Source: an uncultured Flavobacteriales bacterium
Lineage (GTDB): Bacteria; Bacteroidota; Bacteroidia; Flavobacteriales_D; Sanyastnellaceae
Length of the DNA stretch: 41,071 nt
Direction: 5' to 3'
Assembly (NCBI GenBank): GCA_913041065.1
Contig: CAJWII010000003.1
Span: 1-41,071 of the forward strand
Below the pieces are notes generated by a model. It made no database searches and had not been told where the DNA came from. It worked only from the letters and a program-made list of their open reading frames with translations. A program made the translations under genes and the position numbers. This document shows positions 7,249 through 16,412 of the stretch, one piece after another. Position 1 is the stretch's first letter, and every line of letters starts with the position of its first letter.

Positions 7249-9510
7249 ATGATTTCTCGCATTTCCCTCGCTGCGACCATGTTTTTGACGTGGTACGTTT
7301 CTCTCGGTCAGGACGCATCTCAATTGGGTGTTGAAGACAGCCTTGATGTGATGACCCAGCTGTGGCACGCGCTCCCTGAAGCCGAGGTGGGCAGCGTGGG
7401 GCTGGCGGCAGGGTCCAGGGACGCCAGTGAAGTTCCCGGGTCGATGCAGCGCCTTTCGGCCAAGATGCTGCGCCACATGTCCTACGCCAATCCGATGCAG
7501 TCGCTGCATGCCTTGGCGGGATTGAATTTGGTCGAGGAGGACGGGTTTGGCTTGCGTCCCAACATCGGCATGCGCGGCTCGGGCACAGACCGTTCCGCGC
7601 GTGTCACTTTGATGGAGGACGGCGTGTTGATGGCGCCCGCGCCCTACTCGGCCCCCTCGGCGTACTACTTTCCCACGATGGCACGCATGGAAAGTGTGGA
7701 GGTCCGCAAGGGAGGAAGCCAAATCGCCTTTGGCCCCCAAACTGCAGGCGGCGCCCTGAACATGGTCTCCACGTCCATTCCCGATGAAGAGTTCGCGGGG
7801 CGTGTGCGGATGGAAACGGGGAGTTTTGGCAACCAACAGACCCACACGGCGGTCGGAGGCCAATCGGGCGCTTGGGGCTACAGCCTCGAGTGGATGCAGC
7901 TCGCCAGCAACGGGTTCAAGGTGCTCGACGGCGGTGGAAACACGGGCTTCGACAAAGCCGACCGCGTCGCCAAGTTGCAATGGACGTCGGCCAACGGGCG
8001 TCATATCTTGCGTGGGAAGGCCATGTCGAGCGACGAAGAATCGCGAGAAACCTACATGGGCTTGGCCCAAACAGACTTTGACGTTTCACCCATGCGTCGT
8101 TACGCGGCCTCGGCCCAAGATCTCATGACGACCGGCCACAACCACACGGTGGTGGGCCACGAATTCAAGCCCACCGAGGATCTGGCGTTGACCACGGAGG
8201 TTTACCAAACCCGTTTCGCCCGAAACTGGTATAAGTTGGACCGGGCTGTGGACTCCTTGGGCCAAAAGGTGTCGTTGGGCAGCGTGCTCGAGGGCGGCCA
8301 CGACGACGTCCTGGGTTGGCTGCGTGGGGAAGACACCCCTGATGGTGCCGGCTTGGATGTGAAGGCCAACAACCGGGTGTACGGGTCGCGTGGCGTCCAG
8401 CATCGGGGCCGTCTCAATTGGGGCGGGACGAAGCAGCACCGCTTGACCTTTGGACTGCGGGCGCACGAGGATTTCATGGACCGACACGAGTGGCGTGACC
8501 GCTACGCGATGGAGGACGGCCACATGGTGTTGACGGCGGCGGGTGATTCAGGTTCAGCCTCCAACCGCATCGAATCCGCACAAGCCCTGGCGGGCCACCT
8601 CCAGGCCGCGCTGCATTGGGGCCGTCTCACCTTGACCCCTGGGATGCGCCACGAGCGCATTGCGCTGTCGCGTGTGGACTTTGGGGACGACTTGGAAAGG
8701 GAGGGCGAAGGCGTCCAGCGCACCAACGAACTTCAAGTGTGGTTGCCAGGCCTCGGGGCCCACTGGGACCTGCTCCAAGACACGTGGACCGTGTTTGCCG
8801 GTACGCACCGCGGCTTTGTGCCCCCGGGATCTTCCCCCGACACCCAAGCTGAATTCAGCACGAACGTGGAAATGGGGACCCGGGTCAGCGCCCCAGCCTT
8901 CAGCGGTCAGGCCACCTTGTTCTACAGCGACCACCAAAATCTCTTGGGGGCTGACCTCACCGCCAGCGGAGGCACAGGCACGGGCGACTTGTTCAACGGA
9001 GGCGCGTCCATGGCCAGAGGTTTGGAATTGGAAGCTGTCACCGACCTCTTGGAATTGACAGGGGCCGACGCCTTTTTCGAAGACCAAAAACACCACATGC
9101 CTGTGCGCGTGAGCTACACCTTCACCCAGGCGGAGTTCACCCAGGCGTTTGAGAGTGAATTTGACCCTTGGGGTGCCGTGGAGGTGGGCGACGCCTTGCC
9201 GTACCTCGCGCCCCACCAATTCAATGCCTCCCTGAGCTGGCAAAGCGACGGATGGAGCGTGGACGTCAACTTCAGGGCCATGTCGGCGATGCGAACCTTG
9301 GCAGGTCAGGGTGACCTGTTGTCGGATGAGAGCACCGACGCATGTCAAGTGGCGGACGTGATGTTCCGGTGGTTCCCAGGAGAGCACGTAACTTGGTTTG
9401 CCGGGGCGACCAACCTGACCAACCAAACCTACGTGGTGGCACGCCGGCCCTACGGGTTGCGTCCTGCGATGCCCCGGGCCTTCCGAATGGGAGCGACGGT
9501 CGAATTCTGA
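7249..9510 (+). CDS. FecA-like TonB-dependent receptor (probably ferric-siderophore uptake)
   Basis: The product has 753 residues with a signal peptide ending near VSLGQ (residue 21). It has no carboxypeptidase-like domain. The plug lies within about residues 60-185 and contains GLRPNIGMRGSG, LMEDGVLMAPAPYSAP, YYFPTMARMESVEVRKGG and GPQTAGGALNMVS. The 'EDG.P.APAPY..P..YYFP' pattern is characteristic of the FecA/ferric dicitrate-type receptor group. The barrel ends with YGLRPAMPRAFRMGATVEF, giving the typical terminal Phe. The gene stands alone, with its own promoter and two TTAGAA-N3-TTC elements that could tie it to metal status. It ends 1 bp from the convergent proline dehydrogenase gene. 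Iron-chelate transport is the best guess; the exact ligand is unknown. Confidence 0.88.
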   Translation: MISRISLAATMFLTWYVSLGQDASQLGVEDSLDVMTQLWHALPEAEVGSVGLAAGSRDASEVPGSMQRLSAKMLRHMSYANPMQSLHALAGLNLVEEDGFGLRPNIGMRGSGTDRSARVTLMEDGVLMAPAPYSAPSAYYFPTMARMESVEVRKGGSQIAFGPQTAGGALNMVSTSIPDEEFAGRVRMETGSFGNQQTHTAVGGQSGAWGYSLEWMQLASNGFKVLDGGGNTGFDKADRVAKLQWTSANGRHILRGKAMSSDEESRETYMGLAQTDFDVSPMRRYAASAQDLMTTGHNHTVVGHEFKPTEDLALTTEVYQTRFARNWYKLDRAVDSLGQKVSLGSVLEGGHDDVLGWLRGEDTPDGAGLDVKANNRVYGSRGVQHRGRLNWGGTKQHRLTFGLRAHEDFMDRHEWRDRYAMEDGHMVLTAAGDSGSASNRIESAQALAGHLQAALHWGRLTLTPGMRHERIALSRVDFGDDLEREGEGVQRTNELQVWLPGLGAHWDLLQDTWTVFAGTHRGFVPPGSSPDTQAEFSTNVEMGTRVSAPAFSGQATLFYSDHQNLLGADLTASGGTGTGDLFNGGASMARGLELEAVTDLLELTGADAFFEDQKHHMPVRVSYTFTQAEFTQAFESEFDPWGAVEVGDALPYLAPHQFNASLSWQSDGWSVDVNFRAMSAMRTLAGQGDLLSDESTDACQVADVMFRWFPGEHVTWFAGATNLTNQTYVVARRPYGLRPAMPRAFRMGATVEF

Positions 9511-9511
9511 T

Positions 9512-10702
9512 TCAGGCTTTCCGGCGCAACTGTTCTTGCTTGAGCAACTCGAGTTCGCGGAGCGTTTGGCCCGCAACGGAAGTGTTTTCCTGAGCCCGTC
9601 GGATCAGGTAAGGAATGGCCTCTCGGATGGGGCCGTAGGGCACGTACTTGGCCACGTTGTAGCCATGCGCAGCCAAATTGAAGGTGATCGGGTCACTCAT
9701 GCCCAACAGTTGCGCAAACGACACCCGTGCATCTCGAGCTTCGATGCCCCTGGCCTGCATGCCTTCACACAACCGCAAGTTGCTGGCTTCGTTGTGGCTC
9801 CCCGCCACCAAGTGCACCTGGCCCAAATGGTCCAACACCCAATCCACCGCCGCGTCGAAGTCCCGGTCGCTGCTGGCTTTGTCGGGTTGGATGGGCGAGG
9901 GGTATCCCATCTCCTCTGCCCGGGAACGTTCTTTCTCCATGTAGGCGCCACGCACGAGCTTCACGCCTGTCAGGTACCCCCCTTCATCCGCGCGGGCTGC
10001 CATGTCCTTGAGGTAGGACAATCGGTCGTGCCGGTACATTTGTAAGGTGTTGAAGACGAAAACCTTGTCGCGGTTGTAGTCCGACATCATGTCCTCGGCG
10101 ATCGCGTCAATGGCGTCCTGGATCCAACTTTCTTCGGCATCGACCATGATGCGTCCCCCAGCTCGGTGGGTGGCTTCACACAGGGTGCGCACCCGAGCTT
10201 GGACGCGTTCCCAAGCCGCGTGTTCCTCCGAGGTGAGTTCAGCCTCCCCACGCAGGCTTCGGCCGACTTTCTCCAACAGGGCGTTTGAGGACAGCCCGCT
10301 CACCTTGAACACCGCGAACGCGTGGCGTGCGTCGCCGTCGGCGGCTTGGATAGTCGCAAGCACTTCGCTGCAGGTGTGGTCGAGGTCGGACTCGTCGGTT
10401 TGGCCTTCGGCGCTGTAGTCCAAAATCGTCCGCACCCCATGCTCCGCCAACTTGGCGATGGTGCCTTTCGAATCGTCGATGGATTCACCGCCACAGAATT
10501 GCGCGTACACGGTGGGTCGAACGGCCCAACCCACGGGGATGCGTAGCGCCAAGGCGAGCTTGGTCAAGGCGCTGCCCAGGGACACCACCCACGGCTTGCC
10601 AAGCAACGAAAACAGCGCCACCGCGCGTGACAATTCGCCGTTGGTCAGGTGTTGAAACGCCTGGTTTGTGTTGCTGAATTGGGGAAGGTTGGACTGAGTC
10701 AT
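9512..10702 (-). CDS. Proline dehydrogenase
   Basis: This 396-residue FAD enzyme would oxidise L-proline to pyrroline-5-carboxylate, the first step of proline catabolism, and pass electrons to quinone. The PRODH barrel is recognised from VFVFNTLQMYRHDRLSYL, TGVKLVRGAYMEKER, the VAGSHNEASN motif and the C-terminal YVPYGPIREAIPYLIRRAQEN. The arginine pair in the last motif corresponds to the substrate-carboxylate-binding arginines of the family. It is a monofunctional enzyme, without the P5C dehydrogenase half of PutA. The start at 10702 (MTQSNLP) is preferred over the upstream GTG at 10726, because that GTG overlaps the -7 box TATCTTCG at 10733-10726. It is divergent from the peptidase gene at 10767. 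Confidence 0.93.
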   Translation of the reverse strand: MTQSNLPQFSNTNQAFQHLTNGELSRAVALFSLLGKPWVVSLGSALTKLALALRIPVGWAVRPTVYAQFCGGESIDDSKGTIAKLAEHGVRTILDYSAEGQTDESDLDHTCSEVLATIQAADGDARHAFAVFKVSGLSSNALLEKVGRSLRGEAELTSEEHAAWERVQARVRTLCEATHRAGGRIMVDAEESWIQDAIDAIAEDMMSDYNRDKVFVFNTLQMYRHDRLSYLKDMAARADEGGYLTGVKLVRGAYMEKERSRAEEMGYPSPIQPDKASSDRDFDAAVDWVLDHLGQVHLVAGSHNEASNLRLCEGMQARGIEARDARVSFAQLLGMSDPITFNLAAHGYNVAKYVPYGPIREAIPYLIRRAQENTSVAGQTLRELELLKQEQLRRKA

Positions 10703-10725
10703 GGAGGCACGTCGCTCAACGACCA

Positions 10726-10733
10726 CGAAGATA
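10726..10733 (-). promoter_or_regulatory. -7 box of the proline dehydrogenase gene
   Basis: On the reverse strand TATCTTCG (10733 to 10726) matches TAnnTTTG with C at position 7. It leaves a leader of about 19 nt before ATG 10702. It rules out the in-frame GTG at 10726 as the start. Confidence 0.5.
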
Positions 10734-10754
10734 GGTGGGCGCTGACCGAGGTTG

Positions 10755-10762
10755 TACCTTCA
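10755..10762 (+). promoter_or_regulatory. -7 box of the M20 peptidase operon, 4 nt before ATG
   Basis: TACCTTCA ends exactly 4 nt before the ATG at 10767. With the usual -7 geometry the start point would fall on or next to the A of the ATG, predicting a leaderless mRNA. Other genes in the window share this spacing. Confidence 0.5.
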
Positions 10763-10766
10763 CAGC

Positions 10767-12152
10767 ATGGACGCGAAGGTTTACATGAACACGCAGCGCG
10801 AACGCATGCTGGAGGAGTTGTTGGAGTTGTTGCGCATTCCGAGCATTTCAGCCGATCCGGCCTATGCGGAGCATACCTTGAAGTGCGCGGATGTCGTGGC
10901 CGAACACTTGAGGAAAGCGGGTGCAGACAACGTGGAAGTGGTGCCCACCAAGGGCTACCCTGTGGTGTACGGCGAGAAGTTGGTGGACCCCAACAAACCG
11001 ACCGTGTTGGTGTACGGACATTACGACGTGCAGCCTGCCGACCCCATCGACTTGTGGGACAGCCCGGCCTTCGAACCTGTGATCAAGAAGACGGAGTTGC
11101 ATCCTGAAGGCGCCATTTTCGCACGTGGAGCATGCGACGACAAGGGACAGTTCTTCATGCACGTCAAGGCATTTGAAGCCATGGTGGCCACCGACCAGGT
11201 GCCTTGCAACATCAAGTTCATGATCGAGGGAGAGGAGGAAGTGGGCTCCGTGCATTTGGAAGATTTCCTTCGCGAACACAAGAACCGCTTGGCCGCAGAC
11301 GTGGTGCTGGTGAGTGACACAGGCATCATCGCCAACGACGTGCCGTCCATCACGACAGGCCTCCGCGGTTTGAGCTACGTCGAAGTCGAAGTCACCGGCC
11401 CCAACCGCGACTTGCACAGCGGCCTGTACGGCGGCGCGGCGCCCAACCCCATCAACATCTTGTGCGAGATGATTGCGTCTCTCAAGGACGAGCACCAGCA
11501 CATCACAGTCGAAGGGTTCTACGACGACGTGGAGGAGCTGAGCGCCGAGGAGCGCAAGGCCATGGCCGAGGCGCCGTTCAGCGAGGACGCATACAAGAAA
11601 AGCATCGACATCGGCGCCGTGGAAGGGGAAACGGGCTTCAGCGCCCCGGAGCGCATGAGCATCCGTCCGACCTTGGATGTGAACGGCATTTGGGGAGGCT
11701 ACATGGGTGAAGGCGCCAAGACGGTCATTGCCTCCAAGGCCTACGCCAAAATTTCCATGCGCCTCGTGCCTCACCAAGATCCGGACGACATCACCGCCAA
11801 GTTCGAGGCCCACTTCAGCAAGATCGCCCCTGAAAGCGTGAAGCTCAAGGTGACTGCCATGCACGGAGGTCAGCCTGCCGTGACGCCAACCGACAGCCCT
11901 GCCTACCAAGCGGCGTCGGCGGCCATGGCGCACACGTACGGCAAAGTGCCCGTGCCGGTGCGCAGCGGCGGGTCCATTCCCATCGTGGCCAGCTTCGAGC
12001 AAATCTTGGGATTGAAGACTGTGTTGATGGGCTTTGGGTTGGACTCCGACGCCATCCACAGCCCCAACGAGCACTACGGTCTTTTTAACTACTTCAAGGG
12101 CATCGAAACGATCCCTCATTTCCACGCTGAATTTGCCGAGCGTTATGCGTAA
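10767..12152 (+). CDS. M20-family dipeptidase/carboxypeptidase-like metallopeptidase
   Basis: This is a 461-residue cytosolic peptidase with no signal peptide. The di-metal ligands are recognisable in order: His and Asp in YGHYDVQP (about residues 87-94), Asp in RGACDDKGQ, the catalytic Glu-Glu in MIEGEEEVGS, Asp in VSDTG, and the C-terminal His in HSPNEH. The dimerisation (lid) domain lies between GLRGLSYVEVEVTGP and the RLVPHQDP region. Length and motif spacing match the peptidase group annotated as 'dipeptidase' (peptidase M20 of the CNDP type), which cleaves short peptides. The first ATG (10767) is used because it is 4 nt behind the -7 box; MNTQRERM at 10785 is an alternative. Its stop overlaps the next gene by 8 nt. 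Confidence 0.92.
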   Translation: MDAKVYMNTQRERMLEELLELLRIPSISADPAYAEHTLKCADVVAEHLRKAGADNVEVVPTKGYPVVYGEKLVDPNKPTVLVYGHYDVQPADPIDLWDSPAFEPVIKKTELHPEGAIFARGACDDKGQFFMHVKAFEAMVATDQVPCNIKFMIEGEEEVGSVHLEDFLREHKNRLAADVVLVSDTGIIANDVPSITTGLRGLSYVEVEVTGPNRDLHSGLYGGAAPNPINILCEMIASLKDEHQHITVEGFYDDVEELSAEERKAMAEAPFSEDAYKKSIDIGAVEGETGFSAPERMSIRPTLDVNGIWGGYMGEGAKTVIASKAYAKISMRLVPHQDPDDITAKFEAHFSKIAPESVKLKVTAMHGGQPAVTPTDSPAYQAASAAMAHTYGKVPVPVRSGGSIPIVASFEQILGLKTVLMGFGLDSDAIHSPNEHYGLFNYFKGIETIPHFHAEFAERYA

Positions 12153-12609
12153 TTCGTGGACGACGTGGGTCATGGTGGCCACCGTGTCCATGACGTGGAC
12201 CGGGTGCCTCTACCAAGATTTGGAGGTGCTGGAAGTGGAGGATTTTTCCAAGGTGAAACTGTCGTTCGACGGATTGGAATGCCGCATGGACGTGGACGTT
12301 TACAACCCCAACCCATACGCCGTGACTGTCACGGATGCGGACGTCAAACTCCTCGTCAAGGACGACTTGGTGGGGGAGGTGGCTGTGTTGGAAGCCACCC
12401 TAATTCGTCCAGACGCCCAGGCCACGGTGCCTTTGCACGTGGAGACGCACGACGGGGCCTTGGGCAAGGTGTTGAAGAACGATTTGATGAATCTGATCCA
12501 GGGCAACCACGTGCCTTTTGCAGTGCGGGGCAGCATCAAGGGCGAGGCGTTTGGCCTGACCCTGAGCGTGCCGGTGCGCCGTGAACAATCGCTGAAACTG
12601 AGAAAATGA
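12145..12609 (+). CDS. LEA-type-2-like lipoprotein
   Basis: The product is a small 154-residue envelope protein. The N-terminus (MRNSWTTW... to TGC) has a hydrophobic stretch and a Cys at about residue 21 that fits a lipobox. The rest reads as one beta-sandwich of the LEA14/WHy type: VKLSFDGLECRMDVDVYNPNPYAV, then a repeated strand pattern with VKLLVKDDLVGEV and ATVPLHVE, ending with VRGSIKGEAFG. The 'VxVYNPNP' motif is typical of this fold. The gene starts inside the end of the peptidase gene and its stop overlaps the next start as ATGA, so it is translationally coupled on both sides. Its function in bacteria is unclear; an envelope stress or binding role would be a guess. Confidence 0.78.
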   Translation: MRNSWTTWVMVATVSMTWTGCLYQDLEVLEVEDFSKVKLSFDGLECRMDVDVYNPNPYAVTVTDADVKLLVKDDLVGEVAVLEATLIRPDAQATVPLHVETHDGALGKVLKNDLMNLIQGNHVPFAVRGSIKGEAFGLTLSVPVRREQSLKLRK

Positions 12610-15600
12610 ACGTGCATTTCCTTTCCCGTGTTGGCCTCGCTTTGTGGGCGCTGAGCTCCTTGAACGTGTCGTGGTCGCAATCCAAAACGACTGCGGCCAC
12701 AGACCCCGTCGAAGCCTTGGTGGAAGCCATCAACGTGCGGCATTTGGGCCCGGGCACGATGAGCGGACGTATCACATCTATCGCCGTCCCAAAGGATTCC
12801 CCTGAAGTGGTGTACGTGGGGACGGCCTCGGGCGGATTGTGGAAGAGCACCAGCGCCGGGGTGACCTGGGAGCCGTTGTTCGACGACCAGCCCACCCAAA
12901 GCATCGGCGCAGTGGCATTGAGTGCGGTCAATCCGGATTTGGTCTGGGCAGGCACAGGGGAAGGCAACCCGCGGAACAGCCACACCAGCGGCCGAGGCAT
13001 TTACAGGAGCCTGGACGCCGGTGAAACCTGGTCCTTCATGGGGCTGGAAGACACCAAGAACATTCACCGCATTCTCGTTCACCCACGTGACCCCAACACG
13101 GTCTTCGTGGCGGCCACCGGTTCAGCGTGGGGCGACAGCGAGGCGCGCGGGGTGCACAAGACCACCGACGGCGGATTGACGTGGGACCACATTTTACGTG
13201 TGGATGAGCGAACGGGCTGCGCCGAATTGATCATGGACCCTTCCAACCCGGACAAGCTTTTCGCTGCCATGTGGTCGTTCCGTCGCTTGCCCTGGACGTT
13301 CCAAAGTGGGGGCGAAGGCAGCGGCTTATACGTGACCCACGACGGCGGCGACACCTGGGTGGAACGCACCTCGGAAGACGGGCTCCCTGAGGGCGACCTT
13401 GGACGCATGGGCTTGGCGATGAGCGCGGCCAACCCGGACGTGGTCTACGCCCTGGTGGAGTCCACAGACTACGCGCTGTACCGATCCGACGATGGAGGCC
13501 AAACCTTCAGCCTCCGCTCCAAGGACAGCGACGTTGGCAACCGGCCCTTTTACTACGCCGAGATCCACGCCGACCCCACAAACGAGGACCACGTGTTCAG
13601 CTTGTGGAGCATGGTCTCCAAATCCACAGATGGCGGACGGACGTTTGAGGTGATTTTGCCTTACAGCGGCGTGCACCCTGACCACCACGCGTTGTACATC
13701 CACCCGACCGACCCCAACTACCTCATCAACGGCAACGACGGCGGGTTGAACTTCAGCCGCGACGGCGGGGACAACTGGACGTTCGTCAACAACTTGCCTG
13801 TGGGCCAGTTTTACCACATTGCCGTCGACAACGCCGAGCCTTACAACGTGTACGGCGGGATGCAGGACAACGGGTCCTGGGTCGGCCCGTCCTCCGTTTG
13901 GCACACCGGAGGCATTCGCAATGAAGATTGGCAAGAGGTTTTGTTTGGGGACGGTTTCGACGTGCAGCCCACGGGGGACGGCGACGTGTACGCCATGTAC
14001 CAGGGCGGTGCTGTGAACCGCGTCAACTTGACGACGCTTGGGTCCACGGACATCCAGCCTGTTTCTCCCGACAGCGTGCCCCTGCGCTTCGCTTGGAACG
14101 GCGCCTTGGCGTTGGATCCGTACAGCCAAGACGGCCTCTACTTCGGGTCTCAACGGCTGCACCACAGCCCTGACCGTGGTCGGACGTGGGCCACGTTAAG
14201 TGGGGATTTGACCACCAACGACCCGGAGAAGCTTCAACAAGCCACCAGCGGAGGGTTGACCATCGACGCCACCAAGGCGGAGAACCACTGCACCATCTTG
14301 TGCATCGCACCCTCCGCGGTTCGACCAGACGAAATTTGGGTGGGCACCGACGACGGGCGCTTGCAGCACACCAACGACGGTGGGGCCACATGGACCGACC
14401 ACGGGGCCAAGTTGAAGGGGCTGCCCGAAGGTTCCTGGATCCCTCAAATTCACTTGAGTGTGCACAACCCGGACGAGGTGTACGTCGTGGCCAACAACTA
14501 CCGCAGAAACGACTGGTCGCCTTACCTCTACCGCACCACCGACGGTGGGAAGTCTTGGAAGCGGCTGGTCTACGGAGAAGACATCCCTGCCCACGTGCTC
14601 AGTGTGGTGCAAGACCCGGAAGTGGCCGACTTGTTGTTCTTGGGCACGGAGGAGGGTTTGCATTTCAGCGTGGACCGGGGTGTGAATTGGCGCCGCTGGA
14701 GCCACGACATTCCTGCCGTTCCTGTGCGCGACATGGTCATCCAGGCACGGGAGGGCGACCTTGTGCTGGGCACATTTGGACGTGCCGCATACGTGGTGGA
14801 GGATTTGTCTCCGCTGCGTGCGTTGGCCCGCGAGGGTGCCGCGGTGCTCAACGCCACCTTCCTGGCGTTCGATGCGGCCACTGGATACCATGTGCCCAGC
14901 CCAAGGCCTGCAGGCTCTCGTTTTATGGCAGATCACCTCTGGGAGGGGGAGAACCGTCGTCGCGATGCCCATGGTCATGTGTTCGTGCATCCAGACACAG
15001 CCGAGGTGCATTCAGAAATGTCAATGACGATCACAGGTGCCCAAGGCGACACCTTGCGACGCATGACCCGTGACGTGGAGGCAGGCTGGCAGCGATACGG
15101 ATGGCGCGGGGACACCGACGGCGTGAAGTGGCCAAGCCGGGACCTCGACAACGAGGACAATCCAGTGGGTGGAGGGCCGCGCGTCGCTCCAGGTACTTAC
15201 ACTGCGGTGCTGACGCTTGGCGACCACCGAGACACCGTGTCGTTGACCCTTGCGGCGGACCCACGTGTGCCTTTCGACGGGGAGCGTCACGTCGAGGGCG
15301 TCGCATTGATGGCGGAAGTGCAGGAGGAGGTTGGACGATTGTCTTCGCTGATGCAGGATGTGGCCTTGGCGCGCGAAACTGTCCAAGCCATGGAGCCGAT
15401 TTGGGCGACCCAGCCCGACAGCCTGCGCGCGGGGGTCGATTCGTTGTCCACCCAGTTCACCGAGGGCGTGAGCGACATTCACGACATGCTATGGACCCCC
15501 GAAGATTTCGTGGGTTACGATCACGTCACAGTTCGGGTCATGGGCAAGGTCTACGACGCGATGCCAGACATCCAGGAAGGCGCCACACCCAACGCCAAGC

Positions 15601-15752
15601 GGAAATTGGAGGTCGCCCGACAAGCCATCGACAAGGTGGAAGAAGCCGTGGAGGCTTTGATTTCGGACGTGTGGCTGTTGTTGCTGGAGGAAGCCGACAA
15701 GCTGAGCTTGTCGATGCAGGGCGTCCACGACGGCTTGCGTCAGCGTGAGTGA
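12606..15752 (+). CDS. Large secreted Asp-box (VPS10/sortilin-like, BNR repeat) protein
   Basis: The product has 1048 residues with a signal peptide ending near SWSQS (about residue 26). At least ten Asp-box/BNR motifs of the form S/T-x-D-x-G-x-T-W recur through the first ~720 residues, for example STSAGVTWEP, SLDAGETWSF, TTDGGLTWDH, THDGGDTWVE, TNDGGATWTD and TTDGGKSWKR. These predict one or two beta-propellers like those in sortilin/VPS10 and 'glycosyl hydrolase, BNR repeat' proteins. Start and order (HLGPGTMSGRITSIAV, then VYVGTASGGLWKS) match that Bacteroidota group. The C-terminal third has an Ig-like strand region (APGTYTAVLTLGD) and then a helical segment. No T9SS sorting domain is seen. 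The start overlaps the upstream stop by ATGA. The family is often annotated as a hydrolase without biochemical proof. Confidence 0.87.
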   Translation: MNVHFLSRVGLALWALSSLNVSWSQSKTTAATDPVEALVEAINVRHLGPGTMSGRITSIAVPKDSPEVVYVGTASGGLWKSTSAGVTWEPLFDDQPTQSIGAVALSAVNPDLVWAGTGEGNPRNSHTSGRGIYRSLDAGETWSFMGLEDTKNIHRILVHPRDPNTVFVAATGSAWGDSEARGVHKTTDGGLTWDHILRVDERTGCAELIMDPSNPDKLFAAMWSFRRLPWTFQSGGEGSGLYVTHDGGDTWVERTSEDGLPEGDLGRMGLAMSAANPDVVYALVESTDYALYRSDDGGQTFSLRSKDSDVGNRPFYYAEIHADPTNEDHVFSLWSMVSKSTDGGRTFEVILPYSGVHPDHHALYIHPTDPNYLINGNDGGLNFSRDGGDNWTFVNNLPVGQFYHIAVDNAEPYNVYGGMQDNGSWVGPSSVWHTGGIRNEDWQEVLFGDGFDVQPTGDGDVYAMYQGGAVNRVNLTTLGSTDIQPVSPDSVPLRFAWNGALALDPYSQDGLYFGSQRLHHSPDRGRTWATLSGDLTTNDPEKLQQATSGGLTIDATKAENHCTILCIAPSAVRPDEIWVGTDDGRLQHTNDGGATWTDHGAKLKGLPEGSWIPQIHLSVHNPDEVYVVANNYRRNDWSPYLYRTTDGGKSWKRLVYGEDIPAHVLSVVQDPEVADLLFLGTEEGLHFSVDRGVNWRRWSHDIPAVPVRDMVIQAREGDLVLGTFGRAAYVVEDLSPLRALAREGAAVLNATFLAFDAATGYHVPSPRPAGSRFMADHLWEGENRRRDAHGHVFVHPDTAEVHSEMSMTITGAQGDTLRRMTRDVEAGWQRYGWRGDTDGVKWPSRDLDNEDNPVGGGPRVAPGTYTAVLTLGDHRDTVSLTLAADPRVPFDGERHVEGVALMAEVQEEVGRLSSLMQDVALARETVQAMEPIWATQPDSLRAGVDSLSTQFTEGVSDIHDMLWTPEDFVGYDHVTVRVMGKVYDAMPDIQEGATPNAKRKLEVARQAIDKVEEAVEALISDVWLLLLEEADKLSLSMQGVHDGLRQRE

Positions 15753-15755
15753 CGT

Positions 15756-16412
15756 TCAGCGCTCAGGGTCGAGCAGGAGGCGTGTGTAGCCGACCTGCAA
15801 CGTGATGTTTTGCATCCGGTCGTCCCAACGTGCGTTGGGTCCAGGGTTGCTCGGTTTGGGGACAATGCCAAGCAAACTTTGGCTGTGCCGCAAAAAGAGC
15901 TCGCCTCCTTTTGCCGTGGGCATCCCGATCCACACCACCCAACTCAGTTCCCAGGATCGGATGGGCAGATTCGTGTTCATCCAATCTCCCGTGACGCTTC
16001 CCCCGTCCAACCCATCTTCCAACGCGCTGAGGAGCACGCCTGGTTGCAGGCCTGTGCCGATGGTGTAGCCTTCCGACAGTTCGACCACAGCGACAAGGGG
16101 AATGTCGATGTATGAGAACTTGTAAGCCCAGGTGCTGTGGTCGCCAGTTCGGGGGTTGGCGACTTTTTTGCTTCCTTTTTCATGGTAGAGGATGCCCAGT
16201 TGGAACCCCAAATTTTCAAAGCGCCTGATGTCCACCACCGCACCGCCGTAAAGCCCCAGTTTGTTGAAGCCTTCAATGCCGTCCCCCCGCACTTGGGCGG
16301 CGGAAAACCCGAGGGTGTAGCCTCCGTTGAAGGCCAGTGGGGTTTGGTCTTGGGACCAGCCCACGACACCCACCGTCAGGGCCATCCAAGCGGTGGCGAG
16401 GGCACGCATCAT
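15756..16412 (-). CDS. Outer-membrane beta-barrel protein (PorT-family-like)
   Basis: The product has 218 residues. The start at MMRALATAWMALTVGVVGWSQ gives a signal peptide cleaved near residue 21 and lies in an ATGA overlap with the upstream Omp28-type gene. The mature part alternates hydrophobic strands and turns: GYTLGFSAAQVRG, KLGLYGGAVVDIRR, LGFQLGILYHEKGSKK, SYIDIPLVAVVEL, IGTGLQPGVLLSA, ITLQVGYTRLLLD. 'YIDIPL' followed by a glycine-rich strand is typical of the outer-membrane beta-barrel (PorT-like) family. It is the last gene of a three-gene coupled operon (secreted redoxin, CxxC lipoprotein, barrel). This suggests the three act together at the outer membrane. It has no cysteines of its own in the mature barrel. 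Confidence 0.75.
   Translation of the reverse strand: MMRALATAWMALTVGVVGWSQDQTPLAFNGGYTLGFSAAQVRGDGIEGFNKLGLYGGAVVDIRRFENLGFQLGILYHEKGSKKVANPRTGDHSTWAYKFSYIDIPLVAVVELSEGYTIGTGLQPGVLLSALEDGLDGGSVTGDWMNTNLPIRSWELSWVVWIGMPTAKGGELFLRHSQSLLGIVPKPSNPGPNARWDDRMQNITLQVGYTRLLLDPER

Noticed and set aside
10848-12191. Reverse-strand frame of 447 codons antisense to the M20 peptidase
   Set aside because: His/Val/Gly-rich shadow composition; the forward frame has all metal-ligand motifs of a peptidase.
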